Origin: Phallusia fumigata
Lineage: Eukaryota; Chordata; Ascidiacea; Phlebobranchia; Ascidiidae
Length of the DNA: 21,277 bases
Direction: 5' to 3'
Assembly (NCBI GenBank): GCA_008931825.1
Contig: QXVZ01003048.1
Span: forward strand, 1 to 21,277
The position numbers were made by a program, and so were the translations under genes. Numbering within the stretch: the first letter of the stretch is position 1; every line of letters begins with the position of its first letter. The notes under the pieces are model-generated. The model made no database searches and had not been told where the DNA came from. It saw only the letters and a program-made list of their open reading frames with translations. Below are positions 1-12,600 of this stretch, one piece after another.

Positions 1-402
1 ACAAAGTAAGCAAGTTGCAACACAAAAAGATTGTTTGGTGGTTATTACGTCACATTACATTTAACATCAATGATCAAACAGATGACACCAGACAAACATT
101 AACGGAGTCTTTGGGATAAAATAAACACAAGGATAATGTTAGGTATCAAACACAAAATTTCAAGCAACTCTTCCGGGTTATATGTCAAGACCGAAATACC
201 GGAATAAAACATAGCGGTATTTCGTTCCATTCCGGTATTTTGATTTTTTCTATTTCGTTCTTTCNCCGGTAATTGAACCAAAATTTATTTATTTCGTTCC
301 GTTCCGGTATGAAACACTGGTTTTGAAGTGCAAATACTTGCATCTTTAAGAATTTTTATCAAACGTACATTATAACAAACTATCAACAAAATCCTTCTGT
401 AG
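1..402. other. Upstream intron with no coding exon seen
   Basis: No sushi, signal-peptide or promoter pattern was found on either strand. The stretch contains a repetitive CCGGTATT/CGTTCC block (about 185-319) with one N at 265. The phase-1 acceptor at its right end shows that it is intronic. Confidence 0.6.
185..319 (-). repeat. Inverted CCGGTATTTCGTTCC repeat block, possible hAT-type terminus
   Basis: Imperfect inverted and direct copies of ATTCCGGTATTTCG occur at about 183-197 (inverted) and 210-242, and again near 293-310. Read on the - strand, the right end begins CAGTGTTTCATACCGG, similar to the short C-A-G termini of hAT-type elements. The matching left end is not visible, and the N at 265 may hide part of the element. 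Confidence 0.4.
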
Positions 403-615
403 TGAAACACTGCAACTTCAGTGTGGATTATTATTCCCATGGCAGCATTAAATATGGATCTGCGAACACAACAGTCTCAAATATCGGTGATATTGTGACC
501 TTGACATGCGATGAAGGTTATTGGTTGATGATGGAGAAAGGCTACAAGTCGTTTGACTTTGTTTGCAAGGAGGATGAATTGTTTCATCCCAATCCAATAT
601 ACTTGAAGTGCACAG
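403..615 (+). CDS. Exon 1 in window: sushi domain 1 (divergent)
   Basis: The acceptor is TTCTGTAG at 395-402 and the donor GTATGC starts at 616. Length is 213 bases, phase 1 at both ends. The cysteines sit in KHC, LTCDEGYW, FVCKED and YLKC, as in a CCP module. The conserved Trp between the third and fourth cysteines is absent; the segment there reads DELFHPNPIY, so this domain is divergent. ANTT is a potential N-glycosylation site. A phase-1 start means a coding exon must exist upstream of the window. Confidence 0.83.
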
Positions 616-3600
616 GTATGCATTGATTGTACTGTTGTGTCTTAGGGCTCGAATAGACTAGATTAAAAGATTTAAGATTAAAAACAAATTAAGAAACTGG
701 TTGATTGTCTGCAATAGAAGGTTTTCCACTAAAGTGTGGGCCTATATTCGAATAAATAACCATACTAGTTCAAACAATGTGTGTTTGTGTCTTAACGAAG
801 TCAAAATAATCGAAGCTTGCCATGTGGATGAGCTAGTGGGCCACAAGACTTGTTTTTAAAGTTTTTTCTGGGCTGCATGAGGAAAAAAGCTGTCTTAGGC
901 AGTGTGTTTCAGGTCTTGGCCTCATGTTATTCATTCCAAAGCGCATCGTGCATTTTCTACAAATATATTTGTTTTTCTTTTAATTAATACAACTTTGATA
1001 GTAAGCAGCTTTTCTTGATCATACTGAAATAGGTTTGAGAAACACAAGACCCACAACAATAATGCAACCTCATTTACTGTATCTGAAAGAAAATATTTAG
1101 CATTTCAGTGATTGATATTTGCGTTTCTACTGTTTGACAGGTGCTAAAAGTTTTCCACAGCAAAATGTTCAGAAAATTTACAAAAAGTCAACTTTGTGGT
1201 TGTGTATAAAATTAGATTAAACTAAACCAGTACCCTTGTATTTCAAAAACAGCATTACTGTTTTTGATGCCTAATGTTTAGAGGGGTATAAAAGTGATAT
1301 TTGGGGCTCAAGGAAAACTTGTTGATCGGCGCATAAAGATCAGCAAGAATTTAAGTCCAAATTACAAAGCATTAATTTCCATTAGGTTCTCTTTTTGTAT
1401 TTGACAAGTTTGTAACATACCTCATCAATAGGCCAAGTATGGGAATATTTAGTTGTTAGATTAAAAAATATGGCGTCTCATTTATTGTTATGTCATACAT
1501 TTGTCGTAATATCCCAAGCATACTTAACTGAACCATAATTTTTCTCATGAAATGTTCACAACTAACACAAAGCACCTGTTATATGCCCATATCTGATCTC
1601 TGCTTTACCAAGTAAGACATTACAAGCCTAGCAAACCCTTGTTTCGTTCTAAATCCTTCAGCTGTTGAATGTGCGACTCCCCCGTCTATACTCCATGCTA
1701 CACTGAATGCTCCATATCTCATTTACAAATCCAATATCACTTACACATGCAAAGAGGGTTTCGGTTCATCACACAGATCCATTCCTGGTACAAGATGGGA
1801 GATGCGCTGCTTGGACAGTGGAAAGTGGGATAAAAAGTTTGATATTGTACAGTGCAAGGGTGAGAAAAGGACTTTAATCTAGTTTTGCTGAAGTTTATTT
1901 TAAATTTAAAGCAATGCTGTCCCTCAAATGTAAATATTTTACTGTAATGCATTGTACAAAGTTCTTAAAATATCTTGGTCATCTTCTGATTAAAAACACA
2001 TTTTAAATTAAAATAAATTAAATAATGGTGTATCTTAAACTCTTGTATATGCTTTCATGCTTATCCATTTTTAATTTTCATTAATAAAGAAGTTTTGTAG
2101 GAACAGCTCCAACCTACAACCAAAATATACACTTATAACATCCTAAAAAATAAACCGCCTTTTTTACACTACACAAATCATAAATACCCTTACAAAAATG
2201 TGTATTTTTGACTTGCAACTACAATTCTTTTTAAATTTTCTTATTTTACAGTGATCAACTGTGGGTCTCCTGTACATGCTGAAAATGCCCATATGCAAGG
2301 TTATCGCTTTACTTTTGGTAGTAAAGTTCGCTACCAATGTTTCAAAGGCTACTGGTTGGAGAGAGACATTTTTCACTTCGATGTCACTTGTCTGGCAAAC
2401 ACATCCTGGGACAACCCACCACCCAAGTGCACAAGTAAAGTGTTTCTTTAAGCAAATAAAAATATTTTAGGTTTTGTTTGTGGGCTTAAGGGTTTAGCCT
2501 GTTAAAAGAAATCAAAGATTCGTTTGCTAGTTTTCTACTATTGTGTGGGAATGCTTTAGATTTTAGATCAGTGATGAAAATTAAATTTTCCTACATGCTT
2601 TTGTTATTAAATTTGCACTACTAATGTCTTGTTAGTGTTGGCTATTAACAAACTGAATTGTTAATGTATTCCAAAAAATATTTTTTCTAGTTTTATTGCT
2701 TAAACACAAGAAGTGCTGTGGCCCATAGGATGAGAATCACTGTTTTCAGACATTTAGTCTTGAAATTATCCAAATTTCAAAAATAATGCCTCTAAAATCG
2801 GCAAAAGCTAGTGTTTTTTTCTTAAACTTCTAACACATGTTTCTGATGATCATATATTCTGCGATTTTGCATTCTACCATTATATGCAAGTACAGTAAAC
2901 TTTATATAGAATAGGCATATAATTGGAAAACAGCATGTGTCAAATTGAATGTTTCCCTCATAGCAGGGGTGTCCTAAGTTCAATCCGCGGGGCAAATGCG
3001 GCCTGCCATGACATTTCATGTGGCCTGCGGCTCTGGTTTCAAATTGTGTTAAACATGTCTCACCAAAGTTTTGATCACCCCTTTGGGTTAAAGCGACTTA
3101 ATTGTGACTTAAAAAGCTTTCCATGGAAGTTTTTTATCGACAAGACAGAAGAGTACTTGGTACCGAAACAACACAAATCTCATAAGGCTGATAAGATCAG
3201 TGTGCAGCCATGTAATTATGTACAAATTTTATGGGTAAAAAGTTCGTAAAAGCGCTGGCTCGCAGGCACCTTGACCCGATTAAAATTGGCCCCCATTAAA
3301 AATAGTTTGGACAACCCTGCTCTATAGTGTTTAACTGCTTGACCCAAGTGAGCATACATGAGGTTGGGATTAGGAAGTTGAACTCAGCGTTTTATTTTCT
3401 AGTTGTGGATTGTATTGACCCAGCCACAGTGACAAGTTATGCCACGATTGTTGGTGACAGTCGCTCGTATTTGGACTTGGTCACTGTACATTGTGATGAG
3501 GGTTACTGGATTAAACCTGGAAAGACCCAAGCAACTATCAGATGTCTACATACTGGAAAATGGGACACCGGAAATGACAACTTTACTTGTAAAGGTCAGA

Positions 3601-6600
3601 GGGTTCGCTGTGTTTTCTTTTAACCAAACCTTTGAGGTGCAAAGTAATATATGAGAATTAGCCAAGCGCTAAGCACCCAGTAATGCTGTATTGCCCATTT
3701 TCTATGACAACAAATAAGTTGTTTCAATAAATACAACAGTTATTGTTTAATTAAAAGTAAGCACTTCAAACTAAAATCGTGTTGGTCCAAACTTATGTTT
3801 AAAATGACATCATCTGTTTTTCCACACAAAACTGTTGTTAAAACAAATATTTTTTGCCAATGGTATGCCCCCTTGGAAGATGAATTTTTTCTGTCGATAT
3901 CCAATTAAGTTAACATTGTGTTTCAGCTGTTTTGTGTCCACTGCTGTACTCGATTCCTCATGCGACTCGGGGTTTGACAAACTACACCAAGGGTGCGATT
4001 GCGCAATACACATGCGACCCTGGCTACTTTGTTTCGCGGGACAAGAACTACATAAAAGTGCTTTGCGGTAACGACGGTCGATGGTTTCCACAACCAAAGT
4101 TTATCAAGTGCCTGCGTAAGTATCAAGATGTGCAACTTTTAGGGATGTTTAAAGTAGAATAACTGGCTATTCTAGAATATCGAATCCAAGTCTTAAATTA
4201 ATTTGGCAGGATAACATACAGAATTGCAAGCAACAAAAAAAACCGATAAAAGACAGTTTATTTAACAAAGAACACCTTCTCTTTTATTACATCTCCTAAA
4301 ACCGAAAGGGATTTCCTGTGAAACATCTAAACTATGTCAGACATGCGGTCGTTAAGTGTGAACGTTGTTAAAACGTTTATTGTATTAGTAAAAAGGTTTA
4401 GACCAGTAAGTCAACTACTATTTTTCACTCTAATGCAACCACAAATGCTAGTATGAGTTGCACGACTAATGCTGCATTTGAATTTTTGCTGATGATGCCG
4501 AAAATTCAACCACATGACGATCTCCAGTTACTTTATTGTCATGTTGAACGCACGGCCCAGCATAAGCTTAAAAAGGAAACAAACGGCATTGTATTGGCGA
4601 TGTTTCGTCTGAAAATGCCACTCGCATTAACACAACATTTATGCAGATGGCGCATGTTCATTTACACACCGTTTTTGATAAAATACTATCGGTTTCAATT
4701 ACCTGATATAAGTGGCAAATTTGGATTCGAATCTACCCAGATTCGATATTCTAGTTTGAACATTTCTGCTTCTTACACCTGAGAGTTAGGAATGCCAGTC
4801 AAACATTTCTATTACAAGAATTCACATCAAGTGGTTCACATCGGTGGTCAATCTGTGTGTTGCGGTGCCCTGTCACCTCGTTTTGATTTTCCAATGGCGC
4901 TCTAGTCAAAAACTTTTTGTATTATTAAATACAACTTTGATGATAAGCGTCTTTTTTAAATTTGTATCGCCGGCACGCTAAACTCTAATAACTTTTTAAA
5001 GGCGTCACATTGAAAACAGTTTAAACTTTGGGTAAAATAATTCAGTGCTAAAAAGGTGGTTACTTCTTGATTGTTTGTTTCAATTTATTTTATGGTTGGT
5101 AATTTTTAAATTGGTTAGAACCCACAACTGTGGTTGTGTTAAACACTTAAAACTCGTATTTTGGTGTGAATTGTTGAAAGCACCAATTTCATTGTGCCTA
5201 ATAAACTTAGCTAACCATCTTCTTGTCTTATGTAAACTCACATGAAGTGTATAACACTCATTCTTTAAGTCATAAGTTTGACCACCAAAGTTTTAGACCA
5301 AAACCTTTTGACAAAAGACTTTTGTCAAGGAGTTTTCCTCAACGTTATGGCCTTCAATCCACTGCAAAACTTTTATTGCATCTTTAAACTATTTTAATTT
5401 TTTCAGACAAAACCTCCTTTGATTGTGACCCTCCAAGTCTTAACAAAAATGTACAACTTTTTGTTGAAAGCTTTAATTTTAATGCAATGCTTAACATCAC
5501 ATGTTTAAACGGATTCAAGTTAGATCACGAAACCGACATGATAATTGCCCACTGTGCACTTAATGGTTCATGGATTCCAAATATCACAGCAATTGAATGC
5601 AAAGGTAAGTTAATATGTGAGGCCATCTTGTTTACTAGCTATTATACACTACACATTGATTTTATTTTACATCATAAAATCTACAACTTAATCAGTTGTG
5701 ACAACTACTCCACCATCTTTAAGGTGAAACTTAGTTTAGAACCATTAACCTTCGCACTTGTCACTGGATAATTATTTTGTTTTCTGTTTCCTTTGTAGCT
5801 GTTGAATGCCCTGAACCAGCGAAAATACCCAACTCTAACTATGTGGGTTCAAGTTATAGTTACAATTCGATTGTCCAAGTAAATTGTAACGAACCTCATC
5901 GGATTTTTGTCGACTACAATGATGTAAGTATGCCATTACATTACTTTAAGTAGATTACTTACAAACAAAAAAAAGTTGTTGAAAGATGGCTGAGTGGTTA
6001 CACGACTGCCTTGTGCTGGTAAGGTTGTGGGTTCTAATCCTGTCTCGGTAGCTTATGTTTCGCTGAGCAAGAAACTTAAGCGACATTGCTCCAACCCAGA
6101 CGACCCAATGAGTTTACCAAAATTGAAATCACCAACTTTAAAAAATCCAAAAAATGATCCAGGGAACTACAGTAAGGCAGGCAGCTAGAAATGTTGACAC
6201 ATTGCGAGCATAACACATTAAGGCGTTTCAACAACCGAGGATGGAAATGAAACAAATAAATGTCTACAGCATGGAGTGAAAATTCTATTTAAATAAGTGT
6301 GACTTACTATCATGACCTGCTCATTGTGTAGAGTTTTTGTTTTCAACAGATGTTTTGCCCCTTGTCACAGTTATTGTTGTTAAATCCATGATGAAGGGAT
6401 AGCATAGAATATATTTACACTGTGATCGTTGCATTGTGAATGTGATCACATGTTTTAAGTATTGTAGTTGTTTTATTGCAGGCTACAAAGAAAACCCATG
6501 CCAGAAGCACAACTATAAAATGCGATGGAGACATGAGGTGGAAACCAAGTCCAAGTGAAGTTCAGTGCATAGGTATTAGGCTACTAAGGTGCAACTTGCA

Positions 6601-9600
6601 ACAACTTTACAGAGAGAAAATAGGGACAGTCTGGGTATGCTATGAAACTAAATTCAGTACATTATCTTAGGGGTTGGCAACCTTTTAAACGCAAGGTCTC
6701 AGTTTATGAATTATGACAAAATGTTGATGACTGTGCGTGCAATGTTGATAATGTTAGTGCTTAAGAACAATGAGGTTGCACAAAAACTTATGAATCCAAT
6801 TATTTGTTGTAATCTCAGTCCCTAACTCAAGGACTTGGGTCCCACTTTCAATAGCTTTGTTTGAACCAGCGCTATCAAACTTAAGGATTAAGTCTTGTTG
6901 TAAAATAGCTTATTTTTACCTGAGTTGCCAAAGATACAATATCAGATAAAGACTGAGCAACAGAAGGCAACAAAAGTTGTGCCAAAATGTTTTATGCCTT
7001 TTTTAAAAACAACTTATTTTTGCTTCTCCGAAATCCCTCTTTTCGGGGGTCTGGGCCCTTTTTAGCAACCTGATATGATTTTTACTTCATCGTCAGAAGA
7101 ACGACTTCCATATAAAGTAATACTTTTAACGCTACCTTCGCCAACATTGCTTTACAGATGAAGGTTGTGGCCTGGTTGAAACCCCTGCCACTATGATCAA
7201 CACAAGTTCACTCCAACTCACAGGGTTTGGGTCTCAAGTTACTTTCCAATGTCAGGATGGAAAACACATTGCTGAGGGAGTTGTAGCAGCAAGTGTGTAT
7301 TGCACCGAGTCTGGGTTGTGGACACCAGATGTTAACACTTTGCACTGCAATAGTAAGTTGTTTGTTTTGTAGTAGCTATATAGACATAAGTACACACTTG
7401 GTGATATATATACATTTTTGTCTTGGTTATATTTCTTAAAACTTCTCTGCAATTAAAAGTTTTTATTAATGTATTTTGGTTAAGATAGTAATCCTGTCTG
7501 TTTCATGTAAGATCCTATTAAAAATGCATTTTTTATTACTGACTGCAAAAATACTGATTTCTGGCATAAAAATCGGTATGTATTCTTGCAATTTTGGTAC
7601 CAAAAGGAGTAACTAAGACTAGTTGAATGAAAGTCCCAACATGGGTACTTGAAGCGATGTTTGCATTACCAAAGTGTTTTTGTTTGGAAATAACACTTTT
7701 TTATTAATCGGTTGCAAATTAGTGCCAACAATATAGTTGTAAATCTTACTTTTCGGTTCTGGTAACCTGCAGATTTCCAAATTGTGTGTTTTTAAGACAC
7801 AGGTCATAACTATTTTTCTTCCACTTTTCAACAGACATTACATGTGGTTTTCCGAGTCTTCCTGCCCATGGGACTTTAATTGGTTCCGATCTCAGTTATG
7901 GAAGCTCGGTTTTGTTCCGATGTACTGAAGGTTATCGAATGATTGTGGACAACAAGATTCTTACTGAGGTCGAAATTCAATGTAACCTACTGGGATCATG
8001 GGACTCTATAGATTTACTGGCAGAATGCCAAAGTAAGCTTGTAACTGCAAAGATGGTGAAGTTGTTGGTGAAACTGCCTTGTGCTTTAAAGCTTGTGGGT
8101 TCTATTCCTGTCTCGTTCGGTTGCATTTGTTTCTGTAAGAACCTTAAACCCAAACTAAAGTCACCAAAACCAAAAAATCAAATAACGAATCGTCCCACAG
8201 AACTGCAATGAGGCAGGCAGCTCGATGGCGGACTCATAATGACCACAACGCATTTAAGCGTTGTTCCACCCACCGAGGATAAAAATGAAACAAACAAACC
8301 CTTAGTCATCCCAACTGCACAGCACCAGACTACCTACCCTTTTTAAACAGATTCATTCTGGTTAGGGCTTTGATTTTAAGCAGAGGAAATCAGTTGCACA
8401 AGACTATTAGGAATTTCAGTTTATAAAAACAAAGCAACATTGTTGAAATACATTTGTAAAGCATTGAATGCGTTGCATCATAAAGGAAAAAAATATTAAA
8501 CTATGTAATTTGTATCACAGGAATTGTGTGCAGCGACCCTGGAAACATCTTAAGTTCTCGTCGGCAACCTGAAATGTTCTCAAATTTGTTTTCCATCGGT
8601 TCCCAAGTGACGTATACATGCAGAGAAGGTTACTGAAAAAAAAGTCACATACATATTTTTAACAGCACCATGTAAAGTGTGTCACTAACCAGATCAAATC
8701 TCTCTAACAATGACCCTAAGAGTAACTTTAGGCCAGTGGTTCCCAACTGGGGAGAAATTTCTTCTCAGGGAGGAATTTTATGAGTTAAGGGGAGGATTTC
8801 CATTGTGTAGTAAAGTTATTGATGTTGAATATTACTTTACATTATTTCGTGTCTAATAGGAGAGGTTCCAAAATAAGCAGAGGGTAAATGCATCAAAAAT
8901 AGTGGGGAACCACTGCCTTAGGAACTGTAATAACCCCAGAAGATGTCTTTTTTCTTTTGATAATAATACATTGTAACTGTATGTGTTTGATTAGAAATAT
9001 CTGCTATAAGTATTTCATGTAAGCTTTATAAGTTTTATTTCGAATTGGTATCAATCTTTATTTAGGACCAACATGTACGAACAGTTTCTGTCAGATTAGG
9101 CATCATTCTATGTGGACTAACCAACTGTTCCCGTAATTTTTTTGCTTCTCTGTTAGTTGGTTTTCCTCAGGTTCCTGGTTCAACAAAGAACAGACCAGCA
9201 AGATAATCGAGTGCGACGCTGAGGGAAAGTGGATTCCTGGAAAGGCAGTCGAACTCACTCCGTGTAAAGGTAAGTTTATGAAAACAAAAACCTGATTTAA
9301 TACATATTTAAGCCACACGGATACTAGACTACTCAACACTGAGCATTAGAGTTGTTGCTTGACAAAAATCTGCATGATTAAGAGCAAAAGTCCAATCAAA
9401 TCTCAGTTACATTGCAAAAATTAACAAATCATTTCTTTCTATAGTTACTTTTTGTCAAACTAAATTCTGTAGTCCTAATTTCACATAAGATTGTCCCCAT
9501 TTATGTGGAGTTGGTTACTAAAATGATTGTATGGATCTGAAATATTGTTTTTACTTATCGAAGAGTTGAAACAAACCTAAGATACATCTTGAAAAATTGG

Positions 9601-12600
9601 AAACGTTTGTTTGACAAACTCATTTATAGGGAAAAACACTGTTTTGTCAAAATTGGAGATGATATTTTTACTTTGTGTGACCATAAAATTAACCAACTCA
9701 ATATAAATTTAAGCAACCTTACATAAAAACTACATCAGATTGCTTTAAAGATCTGAGTCTAAAACAGTTTTATATTCCAGAGATAACATGTTGGTTTCCA
9801 CCTCACATTCCCTACTCGATAAAACAAACTGACTGGAGTTCCAAAACAACATACAGAACTAGTGAATCAGTTGTCTACCAATGCCAGGAGGGAAGAAGAT
9901 TCAGTGTCCAACCTAATACTGGGAATCATTATGCTGTTAAGTGTTTGGAAGATGGAACTTGGACCGAGCTACCTGACAACCTGAAGTGTGAACGTAAGCT
10001 CTTTCCAGCTTCAGAACGCATTTATATTTGTATCATAAACCTTGATTTTTTTTGTGTTTTAAATCTCAAAAGTATTTATTAATTTTTAAAAATAATCAGA
10101 TTACAATTAATTTTGTGTTCTGAAGCGTATGTACTGAAATGTTGTTATGTACAGAAATGATCGAAATTTAAGAGAGCAATCACAAATGCAGACAGAATCA
10201 GCCGGTACATGTGTAAGGAATATATATTTCGCCTAAATCAGCTTTATCAGTTCCTTCAAGTAGAATTATGTACAGAATAAATCCTGATTACTCTATTTTT
10301 TTGGTTTTAATAATTGCTTTAACTTAGTGAAAACAGGTGGTTGTACCAAAATAATATTATCACCTTATAATTTAAAACAAAAACTTGCTTGATTTTTTAT
10401 CCTAGATTGGGGCATAAACGAGTTGTTCTAATAACGAGTTTGCTGTTCATTTGTCTTGTTGATTTTTGGATCAAAACGTTTTTTTAGTATTTTGAGCCTA
10501 TTTGGTTTAACTGAGTTGGGCCAAGAGACTGAGTTGGGATTAGAACCCACAACCTTACAAGTGACCATGGTAACCACTTGTATTAAAGGCTTGCAACAAG
10601 TTTAATATCAGTAAACTACAGAAAAATTTATTTAACAGTAAAATTTTTAAACTAATATCCCAATTTTAAGCTGTGATTGCTTATTTATTTTTAGATAACC
10701 TATGTTTTGCACAGAAATCAGCTGTGGCATTCCACCATCTATTCCTCATGCATCATTCCACATTCCCACCAATCTTATAGTCAACTCCAACGCAATATAT
10801 ACATGCGACGGTAGATATTCAATCACAACACCTGAAGGTAATGTTCAGTTTGGTTTCAACACACAATGCAAGATGAGTGGAGTGTGGACCCCAGACCCTC
10901 GTAGCTATGTTTGTGAAGGTGAGATCTGTTTGTTTTTCTCGCAATGTGAAACAAAACCAATAAAACGACCAAGTTTGGGTAAGCTCGAAACCTGAAAAAA
11001 ATTTAAATGCAAATTAATTAAGGTCACAAATGTTGGATGGAGGTTTGGTGTCCTGTAGCTACCCCATAGTTAAATGCCGTTGGTGAAGTTTGTATCCAAA
11101 AGTCATCGCTTGACAGTGCAATTTACGAAGACTTTATTTTAAAATACTGTTAATGACATGTGGGAAATGTACGCTGCCTCTTTATCTTTTTCATACCCTG
11201 TTGACTGTGTACCAAGGGCAGGTGCAACGTTCTGAATTGACTGTTCACCAAAGCACTTTTATGTTCAAGAAAATGATTTAAACTAATCTCACAGTTTATA
11301 TGTGGCTTTAAAAACCTAGATTTCTTTCCAACATGTCTTGTTTACACCAATTTTATTGCTGAATTTATTTTTCCCGTAAACGTTTTTGGTGTTTTGTTAA
11401 CAATAAATGTCAATAAAACCCGTTAAAATAATTTCCGGAAAGAGTGTAATAATGTTACTAAAGTGTATTTGTATATTTCTTATTTTTATTACTTCTTCGG
11501 ACAGCCTAAAGTATTGTAATTCTACACCTCACCATGCTCCCTTTGTTTTTATCAGTTGCCGAATGCCAAGACCCACCCTACATACTTCACAGCCACAGAA
11601 TGTTGGCAGATGTTTCGGCGGGAAGTTTTGTCAATTACTCGTGCGAAACAGGCTACGCATTGTCGGGAATCGCTAATGTTACTGGATCAGCTCGTGTGGA
11701 AGTTAGATGCCTGAGAAACGGAACATGGAGTTTGAACGTTGCCGCATTGAAATGTAACAGTAAGTCACCGACTTTGATTTGGATGCTGGTTAAAATACGT
11801 TTCCATCTTTTCTTTTCTGTTCGGTCGTACTGTAACGAGTAACAGTCATGGCGGGAAAAAGTGGGGAAATGGGAACGCTCCTTCCCGGGAAATGGGTCCC
11901 ACTTTTTTTGGGCTGTTTTTTTGTGTGACAAGTGGACACAATCGTCGAAAATAATCACTGCGGTGGAATAGCGTACCTGTGCCAGCTTCTATTAGTTTTT
12001 TATTCCTGTTACATATAGAAATATGTGGGATTTACTGAAAACTGGCTGGAAATTTGTTGACCCCCCGGAAAATGTACATTATTTCTAGTCCTGGTAACAA
12101 TNGAAGAAGATTCAGTGTCCAACCTAATACTGGGAATCATTATGCTGTGAAGTGTTTGGAAGATGGAACTTGGACCGAGCTACCTGACAACCTGAAGTGT
12201 GAACGTAAGCTCTTTCCAGCTTCAGAACGCATTTATATTTGTATCATAAACCTTGATTTTTTTTGTGTTTTAAATCTCAAAAGTATTTATTAATTTTTAA
12301 AAATAATCAGATTACAATTAATTTTGTGTTCTGAAGCGTATGTACTGAAATGTTGTTATGTACAGAAATGATCGAAATTTAAGAGAGCAATCACAAATGC
12401 AGACAGAATCAGCCGGTACATATGTAAGGAATATATATTTCGCCTAAATCAGCTTTATCAGTTCCTTCAAGTAGAATTATGTACAGAATAAATCCTGATT
12501 ACTCTATTTTTTTGGTTTTAGTAATTACTTTAACTTAGTGAAAACAGGTGGTTGTACCAAAATAATATTATCACCTTATAATTTAAAACAAAAACTTGCT

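Larger units (their letters stand above)
9892..12101 (+). repeat. Tandem 2.2-kb unit, copy A
   Basis: It runs from the middle of exon 13 through exons 14 and 15 to CTGGTAACAAT. It is repeated at 12103-14320. The first roughly 300 bases differ at only one visible position and the last roughly 345 at none, while the intron part near 10385-10545 differs at about a dozen positions. Confidence 0.92.

Noticed and set aside
1280..1300. TATA box (TATAAAAG) promoter
   Set aside because: It lies inside an intron and no initiating exon follows it; such strings are frequent in AT-rich sequence.
2923..3249. 108-codon forward open frame
   Set aside because: It overlaps the hAT-type MITE at 2964-3319 and encodes nothing resembling a transposase.
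4453..4782. 109-codon forward open frame in intron 5
   Set aside because: No recognisable domain, signal peptide or cysteine pattern, and it lies between two well-defined sushi exons. A chance frame of this size is expected in 21 kb.
5980..6055. tRNA-Ser/Leu gene
   Set aside because: The A and B boxes are tRNA-like, but the body and tail recur at 8048-8298, which identifies a SINE.
8629..8640. Premature stop (TGA) suggesting a pseudogene
   Set aside because: A GT donor immediately before it and a complementary half-domain at 9171-9269 in matching phase explain the stop as intron sequence.
10702..10714. Met at 10702 (and 12912) as a start codon for a small sushi protein
   Set aside because: The Met is upstream of the CACAG acceptor that gives the phase-1 frame used by all other sushi exons, and no signal peptide follows it.
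11653..11958. 101-codon - strand open frame (also at 13872-14177)
   Set aside because: It is antisense to sushi exon 15 and is duplicated only because the whole 2.2-kb unit is. The + strand has the splice sites and silent-change pattern of coding sequence.
12054..12293. Open frame with Met upstream of the N, suggesting a separate small gene
   Set aside because: It spans the assembly join at 12102; the left part is intron and the right part is half of a sushi exon.
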